Positions 24,469 through 32,161 of a DNA stretch of 64,000 nucleotides are shown here, piece after piece (position 1 is the first letter of the stretch; every line of letters starts with the position of its first letter). The position numbers and the translations under genes were made by a program. The stretch is from DAIDHZ01 sp035480255 (lineage in GTDB: Bacteria; Chlamydiota; Chlamydiia; Chlamydiales; SM23-39), in contig CAZVXF010000003.1 in assembly GCA_964630875.1 (NCBI GenBank), forward strand, positions 1 through 64,000, given 5' to 3'. The notes beneath the pieces were generated by a model. That model worked only from the letters and a program-made list of their open reading frames with translations, was not told the DNA's origin and ran no database searches.

Positions 24469-26340
24469 ATGTCCGAAATTTTGAATCCCGAACAATCACA
24501 AGCCGTTCACTTTGGAGAAGGGCCCTTGCTTGTACTTGCAGGTGCAGGTTCTGGAAAAACGCGCGTCATTACATTTCGTATTGCCCATTTAATTGAAAGC
24601 GGAATTGATCCTGAACAAATTCTCGCAGTCACTTTTACCAATAAAGCAGCCGAAGAGATGCGATCTAGAATTCATGCATTAACAAACAAACGCGTTTTAG
24701 CAACAACATTCCATAGTCTAGGCGCACGCATTTTACGCGGATCCATTCATCAATTGGGCTATCAAAATACGTTTGCTATTTACGATGAGGATGATAGTGA
24801 AAAACTACTGAAAAGTTGCTTAGATCAACTAGGATTTAGTGGCGTCGATAAAGGATTTGTCAAAGAAACGAAAACCTCGATGAGTGAGGCAAAAAACAAT
24901 CTGTCCGAAATCAATGACCATGTACTTGCTCAAGTATATCACCTTTATAATCAGAAGCTTAAAGAATGTAATGCAGTTGACTTTGATGATCTTCTTTATT
25001 TAACAGTGCAACTTTTACAAAATCATCCAGATATTCGAACCTACTATCAAAATAGATGGCGTTATGTCCTGATCGATGAATATCAAGATACCAATATTGC
25101 GCAGTATACAATCGCAAAAATTTTGAGTGAAAAAAACAAAAATATTTTTGTTGTGGGAGATCCCGACCAATCCATTTACTCTTGGCGTGGAGCTCGCTTT
25201 CAAAACATTTTGAATTTTGAGCGCGATTTTCCGGGCGCTGTTGTCATTACGCTTGATCAAAACTATCGAAGTACAAATACAATTCTAGAAGCAGCGAACG
25301 CACTGATTGAACATAATTCGAATCGTTTTGAAAAGAAATTATGGAGTGAACTAGGCGTTGGTTCAAAAATTGGCCTCTATATCGGTTATAGCGAAAGACA
25401 AGAGGCAGACTTTGTCGCATCGCGTATCAATCAACATTTGCACTACGATTGCTCCTTGGATTCGATCGCGATTTTTTATCGAACAAATGCACAATCGCGC
25501 CCCTTTGAAGATGCGCTTCTTTCTCGAAGAATTCCTTATACAATCATTGGAGGCGTTTCTTTTTACGAAAGAAAAGAAGTTAAAGACATCCTTGCCTATT
25601 TGCGCATGCTCATCTCAAATTCCGATTTAATTTCATTTTTACGTACGATGAATGCTCCGAAAAGAGGCATTGGTCTTACATCTCTTGATAAGTTGGTCAA
25701 TGCGGCCTCTAGTCACCAAATTCCCATTCTTACTTTTTGCGATGAGCATTTAGATACAGTTAAACTCGGCGCAAAACAAAGAGAAAGTCTTAAGAATTAT
25801 ATTCGTATGATTCATCATTTACGCTTGGCAACGCCTCAAATGAGTATCCATGAAGTCATTCAAGAAATCATTACGCAGACTGGATATCTTGCCTTTTTGC
25901 AACAAGATCCAGACACTGCACAAGAAAGAAAAGAAAATATTGATGAGTTAATGGGAAAAGCAGCGGAATGGGAGGAGGAACAAGAAAATCCATCCATTCA
26001 ACTCTTTTTAGAAGAGCTCGCTCTTCGATCGACGATCATCAAAGAAAACCCTGACGCACCATCCATCAAGATGATGACGCTTCACAATAGTAAAGGGCTT
26101 GAGTTTCCAATCGTCTTTTTAGCAGGCCTTGAAGAGGATTTGCTGCCTCATATTAATTCCAAAATGGACCCAGCTGCAATCGAGGAAGAGAGAAGACTTT
26201 GCTACGTCGGCATTACAAGAGCTAAAAAAACCCTCTATCTCACAGCCTCAACCTACCGCTACACATGGGGGACAGAACGACTCATGGCCCCCTCACGCTT
26301 CTTACGAGAGCTCCCGGAAGATCTGATTCTCCGATTGTAA
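24469..26340 (+). CDS. UvrD/Rep/PcrA-type ATP-dependent DNA helicase
   Basis: 3'-5' SF1A helicase in repair and replication restart. All motifs present: LNPEQSQAV (Q motif), LAGAGSGKTRVITFR, AVTFTNKAAEEMR, TTFHSLGARIL, LIDEYQDTN, VVGDPDQSIYSWRGA, LDQNYRSTNTIL, MTLHNSKGLEFPIVF, YVGITRAKKTLY. At 623 residues it lacks the long UvrD C-terminal extension, so it is closest to Rep. The last 39 nt overlap the convergent gene. Confidence 0.95.
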   Translation: MSEILNPEQSQAVHFGEGPLLVLAGAGSGKTRVITFRIAHLIESGIDPEQILAVTFTNKAAEEMRSRIHALTNKRVLATTFHSLGARILRGSIHQLGYQNTFAIYDEDDSEKLLKSCLDQLGFSGVDKGFVKETKTSMSEAKNNLSEINDHVLAQVYHLYNQKLKECNAVDFDDLLYLTVQLLQNHPDIRTYYQNRWRYVLIDEYQDTNIAQYTIAKILSEKNKNIFVVGDPDQSIYSWRGARFQNILNFERDFPGAVVITLDQNYRSTNTILEAANALIEHNSNRFEKKLWSELGVGSKIGLYIGYSERQEADFVASRINQHLHYDCSLDSIAIFYRTNAQSRPFEDALLSRRIPYTIIGGVSFYERKEVKDILAYLRMLISNSDLISFLRTMNAPKRGIGLTSLDKLVNAASSHQIPILTFCDEHLDTVKLGAKQRESLKNYIRMIHHLRLATPQMSIHEVIQEIITQTGYLAFLQQDPDTAQERKENIDELMGKAAEWEEEQENPSIQLFLEELALRSTIIKENPDAPSIKMMTLHNSKGLEFPIVFLAGLEEDLLPHINSKMDPAAIEEERRLCYVGITRAKKTLYLTASTYRYTWGTERLMAPSRFLRELPEDLILRL

Positions 26341-26970
26341 TTGCGAGGAAGCAGAAATATTTATCTTTTCTGGAAATCGAGATGCAATCTCCGGATCAAC
26401 ATTACTTAATGATCTAAAACCCAAGCAAAGGAGTAAAGTTTTACTAAGAGATCCTGTATAAAATAATATAGTCGGTATTTGACTATTCGCTGGACTCGCA
26501 TGATACAGTTCATCGGCATGAGAAATAAAGACAAACTCTGCCCTCTTAGAATAGGCAATGCGTTGCAACAACTCAGGCCAACCAATTTTTGTCCTATAGT
26601 CGTTATCTCTAAGCTTGCGTGCGTCAAAACAATGAAATTTTAAGCCCAATTCATTTGCCATTTTCTTAGCTTGGGCCTCCTGCTCAGATTGAGAGCCATA
26701 AAAAAGAACTCGGGTTAGATTAGATTTATTCTGAATTGCATTTTGATTTTTCTTATTTAGTTTTTCAAGAGCTCCTGTTTCTATAGGCATTGGGGATGGT
26801 TTCGAAAAAGGGCGATTCAGAATTACAAATAAAAGGCCAATGCCAGAAAGCGCAAGCAGAACAATTGCGACTATAGGATTGGAAACTGTCTTCCGAATCT
26901 CACAAAAAAGACGAGGAACACTACTTATGTTTCCAATATTCTCAGCATTCAATTGCATAAAAATCCTCAT
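26302..26970 (-). CDS. membrane-anchored pseudo-AAA+ protein (partner of adjacent AAA+ ATPase)
   Basis: 222 residues beginning MRIFMQLNAEN, the same MRI start seen in several nearby genes. One transmembrane helix (about 33-53). The soluble part reads like a AAA+ module whose catalytic residues are gone: VLFYGSQSEQEAQAKKMA sits where a Walker A (YGPPGTGKT) would, EFVFISHADELY where Walker B (FIDEAD) would, and VDPEIASRFPEKI where the AAA+ VD-x-A-x-x-x-R-x-D/E-(R/E) strand would. It overlaps the upstream AAA+ gene by ATGA, so the two are coupled and may form a heteromer. The active/inactive reading is from motif inspection only. Confidence 0.65.
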   Translation of the reverse strand: MRIFMQLNAENIGNISSVPRLFCEIRKTVSNPIVAIVLLALSGIGLLFVILNRPFSKPSPMPIETGALEKLNKKNQNAIQNKSNLTRVLFYGSQSEQEAQAKKMANELGLKFHCFDARKLRDNDYRTKIGWPELLQRIAYSKRAEFVFISHADELYHASPANSQIPTILFYTGSLSKTLLLCLGFRSLSNVDPEIASRFPEKINISASSQLQSENQIFRELS

Positions 26971-27947
26971 TCTGTTTCAGCGTGGGTTTTAAAGTATGTA
27001 ATAATGCTGTCCTTAATCGCTTCTTTAGTACTAACTGATCCTAATCTAACAGTATCACTCAGCGCATCAAGAGCATCCGATACTTGCCGACCTGATCTAC
27101 CTACAAATGCTTTGCTATTCACCAGAAAATTGGCCATATCCTGATTTAATAAATCTTTTATGCCCGGAATATTCCTGGCATGCGCAAGAAGAATGTCCTT
27201 CATTGTTTTTGAATCTGGATTCCCAAGCTTCAGCTTATAGGTCATACGATCTAAAAGATTGGGATCAAGACCTTTCTCCTCCTTTGTATTGAAAAGAAAC
27301 ATGATCTTATTTTTCTTTTCGGAGTACGTTAAAAATGCATCAAAGGCTCTGCTCACCTCTGGATCGTCTTTATATTTCAATACTAAATGTTTAGCATTAT
27401 CGATCACTAAAATAGTGGGACAAGACAGTTCGCAAAGAGACTTAAAGAATGTAGCTATTTTCACTGGATCCTGTGCTAAGGCAATAAATAAAGGTTCTGG
27501 AAAAAGAAAATAATTAGCGTTTGAATTACGTGCAATTACTTGGCATGCTGTTGTTTTTCCAGTTCCTATCGGTCCAATAAAAATTGCATGATTTAATCTT
27601 GTATTTTTCTCAACCGCATCTTTACATGTCCTCTGAATTTTTGTATAAATATCAGTAATTTCAGAATTAAAAATTGGGGGTACTATTGGTACCTCGTTAC
27701 GTGGATCTGTCCACCATTTTGTAGAATACATTTCCGGACATTTCACCATTTTAAAGGGATCTGTTTCTGTAGACGAAATGCATAGATTACAGAGATCGTA
27801 TATAGTGCGGATATGCCCACCCACGTTGACCGTAAAGGAGAGAGCCTTTTCCCATGTCACATCTGACCAATCAACATCTTTAAGTTGCTCCCATAACTTT
27901 CCTAAATCTATTTTATCCCAAAGCCAGTCAAGCCCTAAAAATCCCAT
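26967..27947 (-). CDS. AAA+ family ATPase, ATAD3-like pattern
   Basis: 326 residues. An N-terminal Trp-rich amphipathic segment (about 1-45, GLDWLWDKIDLGKLWEQL) is followed by a linker with DPRNEVPIVPPIF, then the ATPase: Walker A FIGPIGTGKTTA, a modified Walker B TILVIDNAKHL (usual D-E replaced by D-N), MFLFNTKEE (sensor 1), LDPNLLDRM (arginine-finger region) and FVGRSGRQVSDAL (sensor 2). A loss of the Walker B Glu suggests slow or no hydrolysis. Order of motifs resembles ATAD3-type AAA+ proteins. Middle gene of a five-gene operon with a CPBP protease and two tiny proteins. Confidence 0.75.
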   Translation of the reverse strand: MGFLGLDWLWDKIDLGKLWEQLKDVDWSDVTWEKALSFTVNVGGHIRTIYDLCNLCISSTETDPFKMVKCPEMYSTKWWTDPRNEVPIVPPIFNSEITDIYTKIQRTCKDAVEKNTRLNHAIFIGPIGTGKTTACQVIARNSNANYFLFPEPLFIALAQDPVKIATFFKSLCELSCPTILVIDNAKHLVLKYKDDPEVSRAFDAFLTYSEKKNKIMFLFNTKEEKGLDPNLLDRMTYKLKLGNPDSKTMKDILLAHARNIPGIKDLLNQDMANFLVNSKAFVGRSGRQVSDALDALSDTVRLGSVSTKEAIKDSIITYFKTHAETE

Positions 27948-28244
27948 AGTCGGTATTGAAGACTAAGTTTTTCGCGCCAAAACAGACGTGTTAATATTTG
28001 TATCAGATAAACATGTATTCGTATCAATAGTCTTTGATTCTTGATTTCGTTGAATGTTTTCTTTAGGACATTGGGGATTCGTATTAAAAAAATTTCCTAT
28101 TCTCATATAAGCCCTCCTTTTTAAAATTAGCTCTTTTTTTCAGACTTCTCGTCATTATTTCCTGTTATCCATTGATAAAGCCGTTTCACAGACATAACTC
28201 CTGCACTAACTACTGCGCTACCAATGACTACCTTTGTGACACCT
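27811..28244. repeat. direct repeat copy A
   Basis: About 430 bp nearly identical to 29029-29451, offset 1,218 bp over most of its length. It covers the 5' end of the AAA+ gene, the whole 47-residue MRI peptide gene and the 3' part of the MRV protein gene. Copy B has a 10-nt deletion near its end. Confidence 0.9.
27963..28106 (-). CDS. 47-residue MRI peptide (copy A)
   Basis: Starts MRIGNFFNTNPQCPKE and ends SVLARKT; polar, Asn/Thr-rich, two Cys, no membrane segment. A strong ribosome binding site AAGGAGGGC precedes the ATG by a few bases. It lies 15 nt before the AAA+ gene and 20 nt after the MRV protein. A near-identical intact copy exists at 29181-29324, which argues that it is really translated. 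I know no family for it. Confidence 0.7.
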   Translation of the reverse strand: MRIGNFFNTNPQCPKENIQRNQESKTIDTNTCLSDTNINTSVLARKT

Positions 28245-28405
28245 GCTAAAACTGCGCCTATTGTCCAACTGCATGGGTCGATGATCCCCATCGTGGGAAG
28301 TGATGCAAAAACATCTCTAGCGACAACTTTTGTTTTGTCTTCTTGAGCTTGTTCAACGCGCTTTTCTCCTGATTGCTTAGGAAGAGAAATATTTTCAACT
28401 CTCAT
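28127..28405 (-). CDS. 92-residue MRV protein with conserved leader and hydrophobic region
   Basis: Begins MRVENISLPKQSG. A segment VVARDVFASLPTMGIIDP (about 27-44) is identical in the ankyrin protein at 29446-29901. Next comes a hydrophobic stretch (about 46-72) that could insert in a membrane, then a polar tail with Lys/Glu. It is 13 nt downstream of the CPBP protease gene and is likely coupled to it. Possibly a substrate or partner of the protease; this is inference from position and shared leader. Confidence 0.65.
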   Translation of the reverse strand: MRVENISLPKQSGEKRVEQAQEDKTKVVARDVFASLPTMGIIDPCSWTIGAVLAGVTKVVIGSAVVSAGVMSVKRLYQWITGNNDEKSEKKS

Positions 28406-28418
28406 AGTTTTTTTTCCT

Positions 28419-28868
28419 TTATAAAAATAGGGGTTTCAATGCCTGACAGTTATTCGCCATATGGGCTCCTATACTGCCTGCGATTTTAAGCTGAGATTCC
28501 TTAATCATTCCAAGTTGTAGCCCAAGCAAAAATGCATATTCTTGATTCTGATGCGGGAAAGCAAAGAGAAAGGACGAAATGATAATTTGTGCGCTTTTCG
28601 CAAATAACGGGGCAAATATTCTTTGCGAGGCCTTTTGTAAAATCACACCTTGGAGTAGACCTCGATAAAGGATTTCTTCATAAATAGGCGCAAAAAGAAT
28701 TCCCAGACAAAGACATTGTATTTTTACGTCTCGATCTACTCGAGAAATATCTAGTGACTCTTTAGGTTTTTTGCAAATGATCAATTGAGAGAGCTTTTCA
28801 AGCGGGAAATATCCTAAAGCTCCAAGACCCAATCCGAAACAAAAACGCTTTGCAATATCTTGCATCAT
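28419..28868 (-). CDS. CPBP (CAAX/Abi) family intramembrane protease
   Basis: 149 residues, mostly hydrophobic with about four helices. The three family motifs are present: EExxxR in IYEEILYRGLLQG, a F-x3-H motif in LFAFPHQNQ, and HxxxN in GAHMANNC. Such proteins cleave membrane substrates and include bacteriocin-immunity and CAAX-processing enzymes. It is shorter than typical (about 200-280). First gene of the operon with MRV, MRI, AAA+ and pseudo-AAA+ genes. A weak promoter (TTGATA, 18 nt, TAATCT) is seen at 28882-28911 on the minus strand. Confidence 0.8.
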   Translation of the reverse strand: MMQDIAKRFCFGLGLGALGYFPLEKLSQLIICKKPKESLDISRVDRDVKIQCLCLGILFAPIYEEILYRGLLQGVILQKASQRIFAPLFAKSAQIIISSFLFAFPHQNQEYAFLLGLQLGMIKESQLKIAGSIGAHMANNCQALKPLFL

Positions 28869-29006
28869 ATTTTAGCGGCAAAGATTAAGGAGTAAGTAAT
28901 TTTTTTATCAATACTTTTTTGTTGCATTCTCTATCTTTGATTTTTTAAGATTGCTGATCTGAAAAATGGAGAACTTGTAAACAACTCTCGCGTAAACGCG
29001 AAAGCT

Positions 29007-29165
29007 TTATCGTCCGTTTATAGCGGCGATATGCCCACCCACGTTGACAGTAAAGGAGAGAGCCTTTTCCCATGTCACATCTGACCAATCAACATCTTTA
29101 AGTTGCTCCCATAACTTTCCTAAATCTATTTTATCCCAAAGCCAGTCAAGCCCTAAAAATCCCAT
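29007..29165 (-). pseudogene. truncated copy of the AAA+ gene 5' end
   Basis: The first 46 codons match the AAA+ protein at 26967-27947 (through VNVGGHI), then the sequence diverges and stops after a few codons at 29007-29009. It has no ATPase domain. It is the end of repeat copy B; a small hairpin (TCGCG/CGCGA) lies just beyond it at 28988-29001. Confidence 0.8.
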
Positions 29166-29451
29166 AGTCGGTATTGAAGACTAAGTTTTTCGCGCCAAAA
29201 CAGACGTGTTAATATTTGTATCAGATAAACATGTATTCGTATCAATAGTCTTTGATTCTTGATTTCGTTGAATGTTTTCTTTAGGACATTGGAGATTCGT
29301 ATCAAAAAAATTTCCTATTCTCATATAAGCCCTCCTTTTTTAAAATCACTTATTCTCTTCTGCCTTATCGTCATTATTTCCTGTTATCCATTGATAAAGC
29401 CCTTTCACAGACATAACTACTGCGCTACCAATGACAACCTTTGTGTCACCT
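29029..29451. repeat. direct repeat copy B
   Basis: Partner of 27811-28244. It begins with the AAA+ fragment, holds the second MRI peptide and ends with the 3' part of an MRV-type gene (reading DTKVVIGSAVVMS) that is no longer attached to its own start but lies directly after the ankyrin gene, in another frame. Confidence 0.9.
29181..29324 (-). CDS. 47-residue MRI peptide (copy B)
   Basis: Same length and ribosome binding site as copy A. Differences seen near the start are amino-acid-changing (N to D and P to L), and the frame is open. This is the only apparently intact gene in repeat copy B. Downstream of it lies only the broken AAA+ fragment, so if it is active it works without a linked ATPase or with the one at 26967. 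Confidence 0.6.
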   Translation of the reverse strand: MRIGNFFDTNLQCPKENIQRNQESKTIDTNTCLSDTNINTSVLARKT

Positions 29452-29901
29452 CTTGGAACGAGCACCGTACGACTTTAATAATGAAATCAACTCTTTATCA
29501 TTTTTCTTTTTCGCTGTATCTAAAGGCGTATTGCCTTCATTATCAGGAATATTTGGATCGGCTCCATTTTCTAATAATAACTTACATATTCTAACACTAT
29601 CACCATCGCTTGGCAGTTTTACTTGAAAATGTAACGCTGTATTCCCATCATTGCTCCGGTGATTTATCATTGCTTTTTTAGATTTGATGTTCTGACGGTT
29701 CATTTCTTGATTGTCTCCTTTCCAAGAAAAATAACCGATTACTAAAGCAGCGACCAATCCAACACTTAATGGATCAATGATCCCCATCGTAGGAAGTGAT
29801 GCAAATACATCTCTAGCAACAACACTTGTTTTCCCTTTACTATCTTGTTCAGCACAAGATTGTATTGATTGACTTGATCTATAAAAATTTTCAATTCTCA
29901 T
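29446..29901 (-). CDS. ankyrin-repeat protein with MRI leader
   Basis: 151 residues from ATG 29901. Residues 1-45 repeat the leader of the 28127-28405 protein (MRIENFYRSS, then VVARDVFASLPTMGIIDP), a membrane-like stretch follows (SVGLVAALVIGYFSW), and residues 83-150 contain two ankyrin repeats (NDGNTALHF; LLLENGADPNIPDNEGNTPL). It ends just before the relic of an MRV-type C-terminus, out of frame, so it looks like a chimera in which the old C-terminus was replaced. Ankyrin proteins in chlamydiae are often host-directed. Confidence 0.75.
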   Translation of the reverse strand: MRIENFYRSSQSIQSCAEQDSKGKTSVVARDVFASLPTMGIIDPLSVGLVAALVIGYFSWKGDNQEMNRQNIKSKKAMINHRSNDGNTALHFQVKLPSDGDSVRICKLLLENGADPNIPDNEGNTPLDTAKKKNDKELISLLKSYGARSKR

Positions 29902-30354
29902 GCTCTTTCTCCATGATAAATAGTGATCTTTGCGCAAGACAGTTATTGGCCATATGAGCGCCAATACTACCTGCTAATTTTAGCTTCGATTCCTTGATCA
30001 TCCCAAGTTCAAGCCTAGTAAAAGAGCATATTCCTTATGCCAATGCAACGATGCAAACAGGCACGAGACACTCAGTACTTGCATTCCACAAGCTAGAATA
30101 GAAGAGAAACACTTCTGGCAGACTTTTTGTAAAATAACTCCTTGAAGAAACCCTCGATAAATCGCCTCTTCATATACAGGAGCTAACAAAACACCACGAC
30201 AAACACATTCAATTTTTACATCAAGATCAATGGATGAATAATCGATTGATTTTTTACTCACTTCTCTTTGCATTAAGCAAGATACAAATTCATTTGGGAA
30301 ATACCCGACAACTCCAAGACACGCCCCGAAACCAAAACGCTTTGCAATGTTCAT
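29891..30354 (-). pseudogene. CPBP protease copy 2, frameshifted
   Basis: Starts at ATG 30354 (MNIAKRFGFG) and is clearly paralogous to 28419-28868 (VYEEAIYRGFLQGVILQK). A 1-nt deletion near 29997-30000, against copy 1, puts a stop after LLLGLNLG. In the next frame the missing part continues as MIKESKLKLAGSIGAHMANN, restoring the HxxxN motif, and ends at 29891 inside the start of the ankyrin gene. The product as read lacks the last catalytic motif. A sequencing error is possible. Confidence 0.75.
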
Positions 30355-30491
30355 CAAAAACTCTGAAAGTGAGAAGCGATAGGTTTAAAACTATTTACAA
30401 GTCAATTTTTTTTAGTACTTCCTAAAAAATCTTTAATAAGCCATCATTTTATGATGTTTATTTTTTCAATCCAATAATAGGGAGGGATGCT

Positions 30492-30812
30492 ATGGATCCA
30501 GCTACAGGTATTAATGCAACAGTCGGTGCAGCATCAACGATTACAGGAATTTATGAAACCATCAAGAAGACAGGGGCAGCTGTACATGAACAAAAAATTA
30601 AGAATTTAGCTAATGAGAAAATTCTTTTTGCAGATTCAGATCGTGAAATAATTAGCAGTATTGAAAAAGGGGATTGTGAGGGGATAGTTAAGGCCAAAGA
30701 TTTTAAAAAGTTAATGAAGGACCTGTTTAGGCGCAATCCCGAGCAACAGGTGAAACTCGGGGGAAAGGTCCAAAAATGCTACGAAATGGCAAAGAAATCT
30801 AGAAAGAGATAA
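30492..30812 (+). CDS. 106-residue protein sharing C-terminal domain with convergent neighbour
   Basis: Starts at ATG 30492 after a good GGGAGG site. The N-terminus (ATGINATVGAASTITGIYETI) is small-residue rich and mildly hydrophobic. The C-terminal 50 residues (GDCEGIVKAKDFKKLMKDLF, ending in a basic KKSRKR tail) are similar to the end of the 30814-32154 protein (EDCDHIVDINGFKKLAEDTF). The two genes are convergent with stops two bases apart, and may have arisen by inverted duplication. I know no function. Confidence 0.65.
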   Translation: MDPATGINATVGAASTITGIYETIKKTGAAVHEQKIKNLANEKILFADSDREIISSIEKGDCEGIVKAKDFKKLMKDLFRRNPEQQVKLGGKVQKCYEMAKKSRKR

Positions 30813-30813
30813 T

Positions 30814-32154
30814 CTACGTCCTGTTTTTTGACTGTTTTTCAATCTTCTCAATGCATTTGTCGTACTGCGCTTGATGGAGTATTAAAAAATGGGGGTGACG
30901 CGTGAATGTATCTTCAGCTAATTTCTTAAATCCATTAATGTCTACGATATGATCACAGTCTTCTGTTTGAATTTGTCGCTTAATTTCTTCATCCAATTTC
31001 TCCTGTTTTTCTCTAATATTATTTGGATCTTGGATTGTGTTATTAATGATATTATTACCTTGATTCTGCCAACGATTGATTGCATTCCCAGCTAAAGCCC
31101 CCGCAAAACCCGCTGCCGCATTGCTAGCTTTTTCAAGAAGAGGGTCAACTACTTTTCCCCCCATTGAATTAGACCTTTCCAATTCACCAAACTTATCGTG
31201 TATTGGCTTAAATTTTACTCTATCTTGTCCGTACAAGAAATCGATCATAGGTCTATAAAATTGCACGTCAAATGACTTCCCTATTTCCGCTTCTTGCACC
31301 GCTTTTACTGCGCATTCTAGATTTTCAGCTGAAAACGAATTACGACTAAGTGCTGCAAATGCTTCAAATGGATGGATGTTTGAACTTTTAATCTCTCTTA
31401 ATTTGTCTTTAAGTGGCTTATATTTGAAATAATCTTGCTCATACAAAAAATCAATCATCGGCTCGTAAAATTGCACGTCGAATGGCTTTCCGATTTCTGC
31501 TTCTTGTACCGCTTTTACTGCATTTTCTAGATTCTTTGCTGAGAACAACTTGCTTACTTCTGCTAATGTTGTAAAAGGATTTGAATTATCAATAAATATA
31601 ACTGGGTAATGATCATTTCCCCTAGGGATTTTGTGGGGGCCTGACGGTAGACTGGGTATTTTTTGTATGTCTTCCGGCTTAAGACCTGAAATGAGTTTAT
31701 CTAAATGATCCTCTTCATACTTTAGAGTTGGCCCTCCTGCATTTTTTAATGCCTCATCGAATTTCTCAGATAACTGCTGCGCGTCATTGTCTAGACCCTT
31801 ATGCCATTGTGCTACTTCTTCTGCACCTTTTGCTGCTGCAGCCACACCACCCGCTGCCGCACCCGCCACTGCGACAACAGCACCTCCTGCAACGCCCGCG
31901 CCTTTACCAATATTTTTAACCTTCTCAATTTGTTCATTCGCCTTTTCAAGTTGCTCAAGAGTAGGGGCGTTTTTCCAAACTTTTTCTAGCATGTTTTTTG
32001 CAACATCAACTCCTCCGCACCACCAGAACCCAACAGCAAGCCCGATTGCCCCTACTACCATTCCAACTTTAGCAATTGTAGAATAGCCCTCATCTTGTTG
32101 GTTTACTGTTGGTTGATTGTTTTCAACTTTTTGAGGTTTGTTTTGAATTTCCAT
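30814..32154 (-). CDS. large glycine/alanine-rich membrane-associated protein with internal repeat
   Basis: 446 residues from ATG 32154, preceded by AGAGGTAAAAAGAG. Layout: polar N-terminus; hydrophobic helix (about 30-50, VGMVVGAIGLAVGFWW); a Gly/Ala-rich hydrophobic region (about 88-115, GAGVAGGAVVAVAGAAAGG) like the membrane-active parts of toxins; two copies of an about 77-residue unit (AVKAVQEAEIGK-x-FDVQFY-x-PMIDFLY); another Gly/Ala stretch; and the C-terminal domain shared with 30492-30812. Last of two genes behind 32162-32512. Possible pore-forming or secreted protein; not assigned. Confidence 0.65.
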   Translation of the reverse strand: MEIQNKPQKVENNQPTVNQQDEGYSTIAKVGMVVGAIGLAVGFWWCGGVDVAKNMLEKVWKNAPTLEQLEKANEQIEKVKNIGKGAGVAGGAVVAVAGAAAGGVAAAAKGAEEVAQWHKGLDNDAQQLSEKFDEALKNAGGPTLKYEEDHLDKLISGLKPEDIQKIPSLPSGPHKIPRGNDHYPVIFIDNSNPFTTLAEVSKLFSAKNLENAVKAVQEAEIGKPFDVQFYEPMIDFLYEQDYFKYKPLKDKLREIKSSNIHPFEAFAALSRNSFSAENLECAVKAVQEAEIGKSFDVQFYRPMIDFLYGQDRVKFKPIHDKFGELERSNSMGGKVVDPLLEKASNAAAGFAGALAGNAINRWQNQGNNIINNTIQDPNNIREKQEKLDEEIKRQIQTEDCDHIVDINGFKKLAEDTFTRHPHFLILHQAQYDKCIEKIEKQSKNRT

Positions 32155-32161
32155 ACTCTTT

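Noticed and set aside
28988..29001. Short hairpin beyond the AAA+ fragment as a terminator
   Set aside because: Only 5 bp and no T-run in either direction.
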